64,000 nt of DNA. Source: Icerya purchasi (Eukaryota; Arthropoda; Insecta; Hemiptera; Monophlebidae). Below, in pieces: positions 23,751 to 33,589 of the stretch. The notes beneath the pieces are model-generated. The model saw nothing but the letters and a program-made list of their open reading frames with translations, searched no databases and had not been told where the DNA came from. Every line of letters begins with the position of its first letter. Position 1 is the first letter of the stretch. The stretch lies in assembly GCA_039619475.1 (NCBI GenBank), contig CM077115.1, positions 595,721,643-595,785,642 of the forward strand, given 5' to 3'. Made by a program: the position numbers and the translations under genes.

Positions 23751-24837
23751 TTAATTTTAGATGCGGAAACATAGAACTTTTAGCGAAGTAAACAATTCTT
23801 TGCTAGACTAATGATTGAAGACAACCTTTTTCCAAAAAACATGGAATAGCAAAGATTTTTACTCACTCAAAATAAAGCGAGATAATTATTTCTCTACATT
23901 TGATTTGAATAAACTCGTATATAACACTCGACCATCTCTTTCCCCCATTTGTCGAATCCTTTCATCGCGGTTAACATTCAAATTATACATACTATCGAAG
24001 ATTCATTGCTTACTCGTTGTGTATATGTATGAAATGTTTTATAAATTTATCTACAAATATGTATCAATCAATTCTACTCCTTTTTTTCATTTCCTTTTTA
24101 TTTTAAAATCAATTACATGTACGTGTTTGTATATGCAAGTATGAAAAATATCAAATTTATTATTATTTCATAGATATGATTCTAGGAGTTCATTGAACAA
24201 ACGATCAAAGTTCGATACTTCGATTTTAAACTTTGAAGAAAATTTTCATACCATGCTTTGTTCTTAGATTTTATTTTTAAATCCTATTGCTTGAATAGAC
24301 TGCTATATGTCTGGTAGGCAGTAAAGAACTCGATTTTTCATATGTGAGGAATGGATGAAACATCCCAGAGTCCGATGTAAACGAACGAGTCTTATTATTT
24401 GGAATATAAATTTTGAAGGAAATTTCTGTATCTTGTTTCGTTTTAGGATGTTTTACTTTTACATTTTTTAACTTTCTCTCGTATTATTATTTTCGTAAAT
24501 GGATGTATGTTGATTTCTATGATTATTATTCGAGATTATAGAGAGAGACCAGCAGAAATCGTATTGTCATTGCATATGCGAGACGATGTGTGAGCGTGTA
24601 TGAGTATGCATGCATGTTAAATATATATGAATGTGCTAGTAGAAAACATTCGTTCAATTGCAAACACAGGTACAGATCCAGTTATAGAAGGAGGGAAATA
24701 AAAATATGTATTTTGTTATGATTAGTGTTGATAAATATTTAATGATGCCGAGAGATTTTAAACACTTTTTCTTTAAACCCGATATGTGTGAACGCTAACC
24801 TGCAATCGAACAATCATCCTAAGAATTTCACAGTAGA
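23751..24837. other. AT-rich spacer, nothing recognised
   Basis: The ORF at 23,815-24,144 has no domain. It may be the decayed end of the array. No tail or terminal repeat is visible. Confidence 0.4.
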
Positions 24838-26168
24838 TTGGAAGGGTATAGGATTCATATCTCTATTCCTAACCACTCTTCCAGTCCTCTAAATGTTATA
24901 TCCGCTTATATTCCTCCTAATTACGATCTGCGCAACTTCAGACACTTACTAACTCACTTTCTCCCCCATTCCTCATTGTCGTTGATTGGAATGCCCATTC
25001 ACCCTTCTGGGGTTATATTTCTTACAACAGCAATGGCACGATTTTAGAGAATTTTATCCTCCAAAATGACCTGTTCCTCCTAAATGATGGTTCCCCTACT
25101 TGTATCCGAAGTCACTCCTCTCTTAGCTCTATTGATCTTTCCTTTACTTCTCCTGGTCTCGGTCTTAACTGTTCGTGGAGTACTTTGGACGGTACCTTTG
25201 GTAGCGATCACACTCCTATAATTATTTCCTTCAATGAAATCCCTCTTCCATCTCCTCCCAACCGTCTTCAGATTCCCAAGTGGATCCTTTCTAAAGTAGA
25301 TTGGTCCAACTTTCGTTCCTTTGTTGATTCCTCACTTTCTTCAATCCCAACAAATTTGAATCCTTCCTCCCAATATGATTTCTTCATTGACTCCGTCTCT
25401 GCTGCTTTAACTTTTTGAGCTTTTGCCCATAAAAACTCCAAAATGTCTTCCTCCTTGTGGTGGAACCAAGATTGTAAGGTTGCTTTCGACCTTAGTTTAT
25501 CTACATTTAGAACTTTCCGTTTTTCCCCCACTCTCAAGAACTTTATCGCCCATAAAAGAGCCAACGCGAAAGCTAGATTTACCTTGAAAATGGCGAAAAG
25601 AAATTCATGGAAAAGCTTCTGTTCTTCCTTTTCACGCTCCACTCCTGTCTCTCGTATCTGGAATATGGCCAAGTCCTTTAAGTCCTCTCTCTCCCCACGT
25701 CCTTCTAATCAGAATCTTTCGCCCGATAAATTAATCCCTTTTTTGAATTCTATTGCTCCCAGTTACGTTCCAAACTTTCAAGAATCCTGTTTCATGCCGT
25801 CCTCTTCCACCTCCTCACATTTTTTGGTTTCTCCATTTACTTTTACAGAATTAGAAGCATCCTTACGTAATTCAAGGAACTCCTCTCCTGGAAAAGATGT
25901 AATTTCCTTCCCCATTCTCAAAAACCTCTCTGTGTACTCTCTTCGGTTCCTTTTGAACTTATTTAACTCCTTTCTTCGTTCTTGCTCCACTCCTTCCTCT
26001 TGGAATACCTTTATCATCACCCCGATCCCAAAGCTTAATTCTTCAGCGCTTCGTCCAATTTCTCTTGCTTCTTGCGTTAAAAAGCTTTTCGAAAGCTTAA
26101 TTAACAGACGTCTTGTCTGGTGGCTCGAACGTAACGCTTTGCTGCCTAACAACATGTATGGTTTTCGC
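24838..26168 (+). pseudogene. Family A ORF2, 5' part: endonuclease and start of RT
   Basis: Endonuclease text begins at NVISAYIPPNYDL; a frameshift near 24,985 leads to DWNAHSPFWGYISYNSNG and later GSDHTPIII, the GDFNAxH-like and SDH catalytic blocks, so the nuclease is N-terminally truncated. One in-frame TGA at 25,416-25,418 separates this from 25,443 onward, which reads through WWNQDCKVAF, the linker region, SFTELEASLRNSRNSSPGKD-type RT motif 0/1 text (FTELEASLRNSRNSSPGKDV), SWNTFIITPIPKLNSSALRP and ISLASCVKKLFESLINRRL, and stops at the nested insertion in NNMYGFR. Loss of the first third of the nuclease and the stop make it non-functional. Confidence 0.88.
26163..26168 (+). repeat. Candidate target-site duplication of family B insertion, left copy
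   Basis: TTTCGC, also present at 28,938-28,943. The repeat is short, and the B tail (TTTC)n blurs the right boundary. Confidence 0.55.
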
Positions 26169-26272
26169 GGTTCACCCTATTCTAATCAGCTGTAACTGAC
26201 GACATTCATATATACGCGACATATAAACCTCCAAACAATAAAAGAAGCTTCTCAAACGACGTCACCTCTCTT

Positions 26273-28147
26273 ATGAAACATAGAGGGAAAGTAATCTTGC
26301 TAGGAGATCTAAATGCTAAAAATAAAATTTGGAACTGCTTCAGTAATAATTATGCTGGCAGTACACTTCATAAACTTTCAACACAAAATAATTTTCGTAT
26401 TTTAGCTCCCCGCGAGCCTACTTATTTTCCAACGATCTCAGGCAACAGACGTAGTGTAATAGATCTCATAGTGGCCAAGAATGTATTCAACATTACTTCC
26501 CCCATTTCCGTTAGTCAGTTATCTTCTGACCACAACCCAATATTTTGTTCTCTTTTAGTTAACGGTGCTATATTTACTAAGCTTACTTACTGCAACTATA
26601 AACAAGCCAAATGGGATTTCTTTAAGCAACACATATCAGCAAACCTGGAGTCAAATAGCACAACGCTAAACAATACTTCAGAAATAGATGACCGATTAGC
26701 TAAATTTACCAACATAATTAATACCGCTATCGAATTGGCAGTCCCCAAGCAGAATTGTGCTTACTTTCCGCTATATTCTGTTCCTTCGTACATAACTCGA
26801 ATAATAAAAATAAAAAATTATATCAGAAGACAATATATTTTACATCGTTTCTCTGCACGAAGTCAATCGTTAAAAAAATTCTTAAATTTCTTTACCAAAG
26901 CCGTTCGCTTACTTCTTGTTAAAAATAAAAACGAGGTCTTCAACGGTAAGCTAACCAACCTTTCCACCAAAGACAAAAGCCTTTGGAAAGCATATAAAAG
27001 CTTTAACAGTCAAGCTTCGTCACTCCCTCCGCTTCTTGACTTGAGTACTAACTCGTACGTGTACTCTAACTTCGCAAAAGCGGAATTGCTAGCTACTCAC
27101 TACTTCCAAATTCACTCCCGTAATTCAGTTGAGTTACCTAAACAAAAAAATTCCCAAGTTCACTCTACTCTTCGCACCTACCTCAAGTCATGTTCTGTAC
27201 CGCATGAATTTAACGTTGTCACCCCAGCCGAGATACATCGCATCCTTAAATCTCTTAGGCTAAAACAATCCACTGGTTACGACAATATCCCTAATGTAGC
27301 CTTAAAAAACCTCCCACGGTCAGCCTTAACTGAAATAACTACTTTAATAAATGCTATGTTTAAATTTGGCTATTATCCGCAACATTGGAAATCTTCCAAA
27401 ATCATCGCGCTTCCTAAGCCTGGGAAAGATTCTTCGCGCATTGATAACATTCGTCCTATCAGCCTTCTTAGCAATTTAAGCAAAGTGACAGAAAAAATTA
27501 TATTAAAACGCCTCATGCTTCACTCTGATAGCTCAAATATCATTCCATCAGAGCAGTTCGGGTTCAAGCCTGAACATTCAACGGTACAGCAAATTGCTAG
27601 AATTGGGGAGTTCATAACCCACAATTTTAACTGTAATAAACACACAGGCATGATATTACTAGACGTGGCCAAAGCATTCGACACTACTTGGCATGATGGC
27701 ATAATCTTTAAAATGATCAAGACCAATTTCCCGGCCTATCTTATTAAATTAGTTAAAAGCTATTTAAGCAACAGAACATTCGCTGTTCACATTTCTAATA
27801 CCTCCTCGTCATTTAAAACATGCTTAGCTGGTGTTCCACAGGGCAATGTGTTGGGGCCAATTTTATTTAACATATTCCTTTATGATTTCCCTGTATCGTC
27901 CCGCATTAACACGGCGCTTTTTGCCGATGATGCTGCGCTGTATTGCAGCCCATACAGACCGAATGCAATAGCCCAAAAGCTCCAACATGAGGTTGACCGC
28001 GTCCTTCGCTTTTTTAAAAAATGGCGTATCTCTATTAATCGGGCAAAATCTGAGGCAATTCTATTTTCTCGTAGGTACCCATTGACCTCTAAGAAACTGC
28101 ATATACTAGGTACCAATATTCCTTGGTCCGATCAAGCTCTGGCGTAA
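26273..28147 (+). pseudogene. Family B ORF2: endonuclease C-half and RT
   Basis: The 624-codon open stretch (ATG 26,273 is internal; coding extends upstream to about 26,190) begins with the last part of the endonuclease: VILLGDLNAKNKIWN and LSSDHNPIF keep the catalytic GDxNAK and SDH blocks. The RT domain follows, with LRLKQSTGYDNIPNVAL, IIALPKPGKDSSRIDNIRPI, SEQFGFKPEHSTVQQI, LLDVAKAFDTTWHDG, AGVPQGNVLGPILFN and the catalytic FADDAALY (about 27,917-27,937). The frame closes after NIPWSDQALA at 28,147 and continues in another frame. RT catalytic residues are intact, so the only obvious lesions are the 5' truncation and one frameshift. Confidence 0.9.
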
Positions 28148-28614
28148 TATTAGATAAAAGGTTAAACTTTAATAAACATCTCGATCATGCAGTCGCCAAA
28201 ACTAATCGCGCTATCTGCGCTATTTATCCAATGTTCCATCGCAGATCGTTTCTAAATGTTCACAACAAATTAATTCTATATAAGGCACTTATTAGACCAA
28301 TCTTAACCTACGCATCGCCTGTGTGGTCCTCAGTTTCTAACGCCCGCTTTAAACACTTACAGCTCATACAAAATAGATGTCTCAGGTGCGTACTAAACGC
28401 ATCCCGCTACTCCAGAATTCAAATGATGCATAATGTCCTCAAACTACCATATCTTCGTAATTATGTACTTTCTTCGGCAAAAAATTTTTTTGAAAATTGC
28501 TCGACCCATAGTAATCCACTTATTAACCACATCGGAAATTACGATTCCAGGCAACTCCAATTTATGTATTCAAAATATAAGTACAGGCGTCTAAAGCATA
28601 ATCTTCTATAATCT
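28123..28614 (+). pseudogene. Family B ORF2, C-terminal part after frameshift
   Basis: From about 28,135 the reading GVILDKRLNFNKHLDHAVAK matches the segment after the RT thumb in Jockey elements (YLGVxLDxxLxFxxH). LYKALIRPILTYASPVWSSV and LQLIQNRCLRCVLNASRYSR follow and are typical of the Jockey C-terminus. It ends at a natural-looking stop near 28,613. The upstream frame and this one overlap by a few codons, consistent with a one-base indel. There is no RNase H and no C-terminal zinc motif. Confidence 0.85.
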
Positions 28615-28937
28615 TTTAACAATATATATTATATCATTTCTTTATTTTTTTTCACTCACAGTCCTGTTCCTCACTTGTTGCATCTAAATCCTTATTCCTT
28701 AAGCAGACTTTATTCCCAACTACTCATCATATCTGCGCGTAGGTTTTTTTTTTTTAATTTTTTTCTACAATGACACTATTACTAAATTTTTAATTGTAAT
28801 AACCTATAATCTTTTTTTATATGTTGCATCGTGCGGTAAGACAATTCGTCGATACGCTAGTTCAACTTGTACTGCTAACGTTATGTTTCATCGTAATTTG
28901 CATAAATATATTCTTTCTTTCTTTCTTTCTTTCTTTC

Positions 28938-31062
28938 TTTCGCCCTGGTCGCGGCCCCCCGGATTGTATCAGTTCGTTCTTGGTAGACGTCTACTCGGCA
29001 TTCATCCGTAAGGAATTTCTTGTTGCTTCTTTTGTTGACATTACTGCGGCCTTCGACAATGTTCACCTCCCTACTTTGTTTGATATAATGCTTTCCTTTA
29101 ATATACCCGCTCACTTCTCTTCCCTCATTAGTAATCTTTTTAAATGTAGAACTGTTATTCTCTCTACTCCTTCTAAAACCTACAGTAGGTCAGTATTCCG
29201 CGGATTGACGCAAGGCTCCTGTCTTAGTCCAACTCTGTTCAACATCTATTTTATCAATATCGTTTCCATTTCTCTAAGTTCACATTTCCTTTTTTACGCC
29301 GATGATATCCTCATCTACTCCTCTCATCGTAATATTTCGGTCGCTAGCTCCCAGCTCCAAAATTCTTTAACATCATTAGAAAGATTCCTATCAAATATAC
29401 ATCTTTCAATTTCATCTGTTAAATCTTCTGTTGTTGTGTTTACTCTCCGTCCTTTTGACCCCTCCCTAATTAGCCTCGTCATCAATAACGTTCTGATCCC
29501 TCTTTCTTCCTCTTTCCGCTATTCAGGCATTTTTCTAGACAGTCGCCTTTCGTTTCATAATCACATCAACTATCTCTACCTGTCTTCCCTCAAAAGGCTC
29601 AACCTGATAAAGTCTCTTTCCCATACTAATTGGGATGGAGATCCATGCATTCTACTAATGTTCTACAAATCCTTTATTCGTTCTATCCTTGATTATTGTT
29701 GCTTTATATATGGAAATTCCTCCAGATCCTTGCTCTCCAAACTCGACCGTGTTCAAAATGTTTGTCTTCGTCTCTGTCTGGGAGCTAAGAAGTCTACTCC
29801 TATCCCTGCTTTACATGCCGAATCACTCATCCCTCCTCTCTTCGTTCGAAGGTCCTATCTAGGTTATCGCTTTTTAATCAAACGTCATCCTATTTCTTCT
29901 TCTTCCCTTGTTAATTCCTATTCTTATATCCACCGCAACTGGCGATTTGCCACGAACAAAACGCCAATACTATCTCTCATTTCCACCCGACTCTCTCAGT
30001 TTTCTCCTTATATTTATCCATACGACAAGTTGCCATACTTTTCTTCCAATTTTTCCACACACCTACATCCTATTAATTGTTTATTTTTAACTTGCCCTAC
30101 CAAACCTCTCCTTCATTATGTTGTCCAATCAGAATTCTTAAATACCGTTGGCTCTCTTTTCTCTAATCATTTTGCGATCTTTACTGATGGCTCCAAAGGA
30201 CCCAATGGAGTGGGCTCGGCCTTCTTCTGTCCTTCCTCAAACTATTTCGAAACCTTCAAACTTCCTTCCTTTTGTTCAGTGTTCTATGCCGAGTCTACTG
30301 CCATCCTGCGTGCCGTCCTTTTTGTTGCTTCTTCCCTAGTTTCACATGAAGTCCTTATTATATCGGATTCCCACAGTGTCCTTCAAGCCATCTCCTCTTC
30401 TTTTCCTTCTTCCTCTGCTGATTACATAATTCTTCTCATACGCTCTCTTATTCACAACATTTTTCTTTTTCACTCTATCCAAATTGACCTAGTGTGGATT
30501 CCTGGCCACTCTGGAATCGAGGGTAACGAGTCGGCCGATACACTAGCTCGTTCATCCTCTTCTACCGGTGAATTCCTTAGCGTCTTTTCGTCTCATAATA
30601 ATAAAGCTCCTCTTCACTTCAACTCATTCCAAACTATGGTTAAATTCGTATTCCTCCTCATTCTCAAATCCGGATTCCTTTTATCTCTTTATCCAGCCTA
30701 ATCTACCGTCTTATCCATGGTTTTTCAATTTTCCCTCCATGCGGCGTTCAACTCTCTCTGCAATCTGTCGCCTACGCTTTGGGCACAGTTTGCTTCCTGC
30801 TTCCCTATTTCGTTTTTCTCTAGTCCACTCTCCTTACTGTCCCCTACACCCTTCCTCTCACAACTTTATAGGTGACGCTAATCACATTTTGTTTGAGTGC
30901 ACTTATATCGCTTTCGAACGTTCTTCCTTGTACTCTTCTCTTTTGTCAAGTGGTCTTCCAACTCCGTACTGTGCATCTTTTGTCCTCTTCTTGCCATCAC
31001 CCTCGGTCATTCCAGCACTTGAGTCTTTCCTATCTTCCATATCTGATCGCGTAAACATCTGA
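28938..31062 (+). pseudogene. Family A ORF2, 3' part: RT, RNase H and C-terminal domain
   Basis: After the insertion the frame reads PGRGPPDCISSFLVDV, FVDITAAFDNVHLP (first catalytic Asp), RGLTQGSCLSPTLFN and FLFYADDILIYSS (29,292-29,306 encode FYADD). SGIFLDSRLSFHNHINYL and YKSFIRSILDYCCFIYG complete the thumb region. RNase H follows with all expected residues: IFTDGSKGPNG (about 30,178), FYAESTAILRA, IISDSHSVLQAI and WIPGHSGIEGNESADTLA (about 30,497-30,550). A frameshift near 30,640-30,690 separates this from SMRRSTLSAICRLRFGHSLL and ILFECTYIAFERSS, the C-terminal block, which ends at 31,062. Enzymatic motifs are intact; only the shift and the nested element break it. Confidence 0.9.
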
Positions 31063-31134
31063 TTCCGCTTCTTATTCTTCCCCCTCTTCTTGGGCCAATG
31101 TCTTTATGACGAACCCAAAAAAAAAAAAAAAAAA

Positions 31135-31626
31135 AAGAGGATTATTATCTAGTGTGAGAGAAATAGCAGGCGAGACAACACGTCTTCTATGGAATTCATA
31201 GTTGTATCACTGCCACACTATTGTTGTCGGAATATTAAAATAATTTTTTTTTTTTTTTTTATCAAGGCAGGACGTTTATTAAATACACTGAAATATAAAT
31301 AAATTAAATGCCGCACATAATAAAATTGTCAAAATTTGTTTTATTTAATATAACAAATATTTATGTAAATAATTAAAGCAAAAAGTAATAGCCAACAATT
31401 AAATTTGTTTTTTTTTAATTGATTGATTAAATTATTTAATATAACAAATATTTATGTAAATAATTAAAACAAAAAGTATCCTATCTGTTAAGTTGGACCA
31501 AATTGCATGTACTTTCAAAATTTTATAAAAATCGGTTAAGTAAATTCCGAGTTTAACGGGATTTTTATATATATAGATATATGTATATATAATTTAAATT
31601 GTTTTTACAGTTTTTCTTTATTTTTA
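31135..31626. repeat. AT-rich stretch with a 47-bp direct repeat
   Basis: 31,341-31,387 and 31,432-31,478 are identical except for one G/A (46 of 47), 91 bases apart. The rest shows no coding motif; there is a 15-T run at 31,246-31,260. The text AAAATTTTATAAAAATCGGTTAAG near 31,520 resembles transposon flank sequence but I cannot place it. Confidence 0.7.
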
Positions 31627-32071
31627 ACCGACTTCAAAAAAGGAGGAGGTATTCAATTCGACTGTATTTATTTATTTATTTTTTTATGTTTGTTACCACA
31701 GAACTTTCTTCTAGGTGAACTGCTTTTGATGATTCTTCTTTCATTTAAATGGTGGTGCTTCTCATGTGGCCCCATTTAAATTTGATCAAGATCTGATCGA
31801 TAGTTTTTGAGTTATCCTTAATAATGCGGGAGTTGAAGCTTTTTGGATTCTTTTCATGCATGATTGGTTTCAACGTCAAGTTAGATTTATTGACTTAAAA
31901 TACTATAAATTTGCCAAATTACCATGGAAATATAACTTTTAATTTTTTTACCGTGGAAGTGCAGTTCAAAATAAAGGAATCGATTTTTTTTAAGTATTAA
32001 GTATGGAGAATAATGTAAAAAAAAATTGATTTTTAACAAGAAAAAAAGTCAAGCATAACGCTAAAAATTTT
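31627..32071. other. Repetitive-looking segment with ACCGACTTCAAAAAAGGAGG motif
   Basis: The motif at about 31,628 shares ACCGACTTCAA with both arms of the fold-back repeat at 32,072-32,518, so the two are probably parts of one element family. No ORF of note. I recall similar text as common interspersed repeat sequence in insects but cannot name the element. Confidence 0.35.
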
Positions 32072-32518
32072 AAAATAAAATGTTTTTTTACAAAAAATAA
32101 ATACCGACTTCAAGGTTTATTATGAAAATTTAAAAATGCACTAAAAAGTAAAAAATAATTACTCCCGACAAAAAAATATATATCAGAGTGATATAACACT
32201 TAAGCGGTGATATCGTAATTCTTATACAACATTAATACTTATTAGAGTTAGCATCAAATTCATATTAAAATAATAATTAAAAAACTGCATTAAATGTTCA
32301 TTAAACTGTTTCTAGATATTGTAATATGAATTTGATGCCGACTCAAGTATTAATTTTGTATAAGAATTACGATATCACCTTAAGTTATATCACTCTGATA
32401 TATATTTTTTATCGGGAGTAATTATTTTTTTACTTTTTAGTGCATTTTTAAATTTGTATAATAAACCTTGAAGTCGGTATTTATTTTTTGTAAAAAAGCA
32501 TTTTATTAAATTTCAGTT
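32072..32518. repeat. Large fold-back (long inverted repeat), arms about 195 bp
   Basis: The left arm 32,072-32,267 and right arm 32,322-32,518 are reverse complements with roughly 90% or more identity by eye (shared blocks AAAAATAAATACCGACTTCA, AAATGCACTAAAAAGTAAAA, ATCAGAGTGATATAAC, GATATCGTAATTCTTATAC). The spacer is 54 bases. No coding sequence. It could be a MITE or fold-back transposon, or the joined ends of a larger deleted element. Transcripts would form a long hairpin. Confidence 0.88.
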
Positions 32519-32550
32519 GTATTGCTTTTAATTTGTTTTTTTTTAGAAAT

Positions 32551-32714
32551 TTATTTTCTTTTTTTTATATATTTTTTATGTTGTATTAATACATCGTTCG
32601 CACAATTTCTGCGTGTAGATGGAACTTTTAATAATAATAATAGTAAAATTATTTGATATTTATTTATTTGATTATTACTATTGCTATTATTAATATTACG
32701 GTTGTTTATTATTA

Positions 32715-32761
<47 letters not shown>

Positions 32762-32997
32762 GTTTTAGTAGTATTGCTCTCGTTATTGTTACTGAAAAGT
32801 TCTGGGGCAAACGAAGCAGAAGACGTAGCAAGATCGGCCTGGGAAAGCCTGATTTCTTTCGGCTGAGTAGAGGAAATACGTGAAAGGAGATTAGCCGATT
32901 TACGTTTAGAAATATTATCTACGTTCGTACTTACGAATAACTTGGACAGTCTCTTGATATTTTTAGCTGGCCTTGTAGAGCATCCCCTTTTAGACAC
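32551..32997 (-). CDS. Unassigned ORF with poly-isoleucine run from an ATT microsatellite
   Basis: An ATG-start ORF of 148 codons. The first 78 residues (MSKRGCSTRPAKNIKRLSKL onward) are basic and Ser-rich with even codon use. Then a run of isoleucines comes from a (TTA)n microsatellite at about 32,711-32,761, followed by an Asn-rich low-complexity end. I do not recognise any domain. Only the part before the repeat (about 32,765-32,997) could plausibly be a real exon; the repeat region probably extends the frame by chance. Confidence 0.25.
32711..32761 (+). repeat. (TTA)n microsatellite
   Basis: About 50 bases of TTA/ATT units with one early interruption (TTATTGTTATTATT). Confidence 0.9.
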
Positions 32998-33585
32998 GCT
33001 CAGCTAACAAGGAAAGAATACGATTTCCCCGAACGAACAAATGTACACAACGGCGAAGGTGAACTCGAAAAAAAAAAACGAGCAATAAAATCAAAATTAA
33101 ATAAAACATTCACTGAACAACTCTTTTACAGTGAACTAAGAATAACATTGAAATAATAAAATGAAACTGAAACAGACGGTAGAAGAAATTAAGTGATAAG
33201 TAGGAACGATCTCACCGGTGGTTTTATCAGCTGCGAGGAAATTGATTAAATCGAAGACATCGAAGTCGGAACACAATTATTGTTAACTGATAAGAAAACA
33301 ACTCGAACGAACAACCGAAAACACTGTTATCAAATAATACTTCCACCAATTACAATGGAGCAGGCAACTCATTTTCTATGCTCAGCTATGACTCTTGAGT
33401 ATGAAGATGACGTTGCAACAATGAAAGTTAAACCGAAGACGACGATTCTTTCTTTTTTTTGCGCCCGTCAATCGGCGACCTTTACCCAGAAATAATTGGA
33501 AAGGGAAATGGATCAATTATAGAACGCAGGATTTGCATCGGAAGCACGCTCTTTGTTTGAGTGGAGAGGACTATATTCCCATCTT
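32998..33585. other. Spacer, nothing recognised
   Basis: The ORF at 33,280-33,495 lacks recognisable domains. There is no tail sequence for the family C element visible directly left of its stop. Confidence 0.4.
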
Positions 33586-33589
33586 TGAC

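Larger units (their letters stand above)
26169..28937 (+). mobile_element. Family B Jockey-type non-LTR retrotransposon, 5'-truncated, nested in family A
   Basis: The inserted segment starts inside the endonuclease domain (DDIHIYATYKPPN), carries an RT without RNase H, and ends in a (TTTC)n run (about 28,910-28,937) instead of poly(A). The likely target duplication TTTCGC flanks it. It interrupts family A in RT motif 2 in the same orientation. A decayed relative lies at 58.7-59.1 kb on the minus strand. Confidence 0.88.
24838..31134 (+). mobile_element. Family A non-LTR retrotransposon, copy 2, split by a nested insertion
   Basis: The 5'-truncated element keeps the endonuclease, RT, RNase H and C-terminal region, then ends in about 20 A residues (31,113-31,134). 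Coding sequence is interrupted after 26,168 by family B and resumes at 28,938. Without the insertion the two sides join as YGFR and PGRGPPDC, the usual RT motif 2. RNase H downstream of the RT places family A in the I/Jockey superfamily; the clade cannot be named with certainty. This is the longest of four copies in the window. Confidence 0.9.

Noticed and set aside
25268..26155. Minus-strand ORFs of 134 and 125 codons
   Set aside because: Antisense to the family A ORF2, which carries real RT motifs.
32653..32883. Plus-strand ORF of Tyr runs
   Set aside because: Created by the (TTA)n microsatellite.
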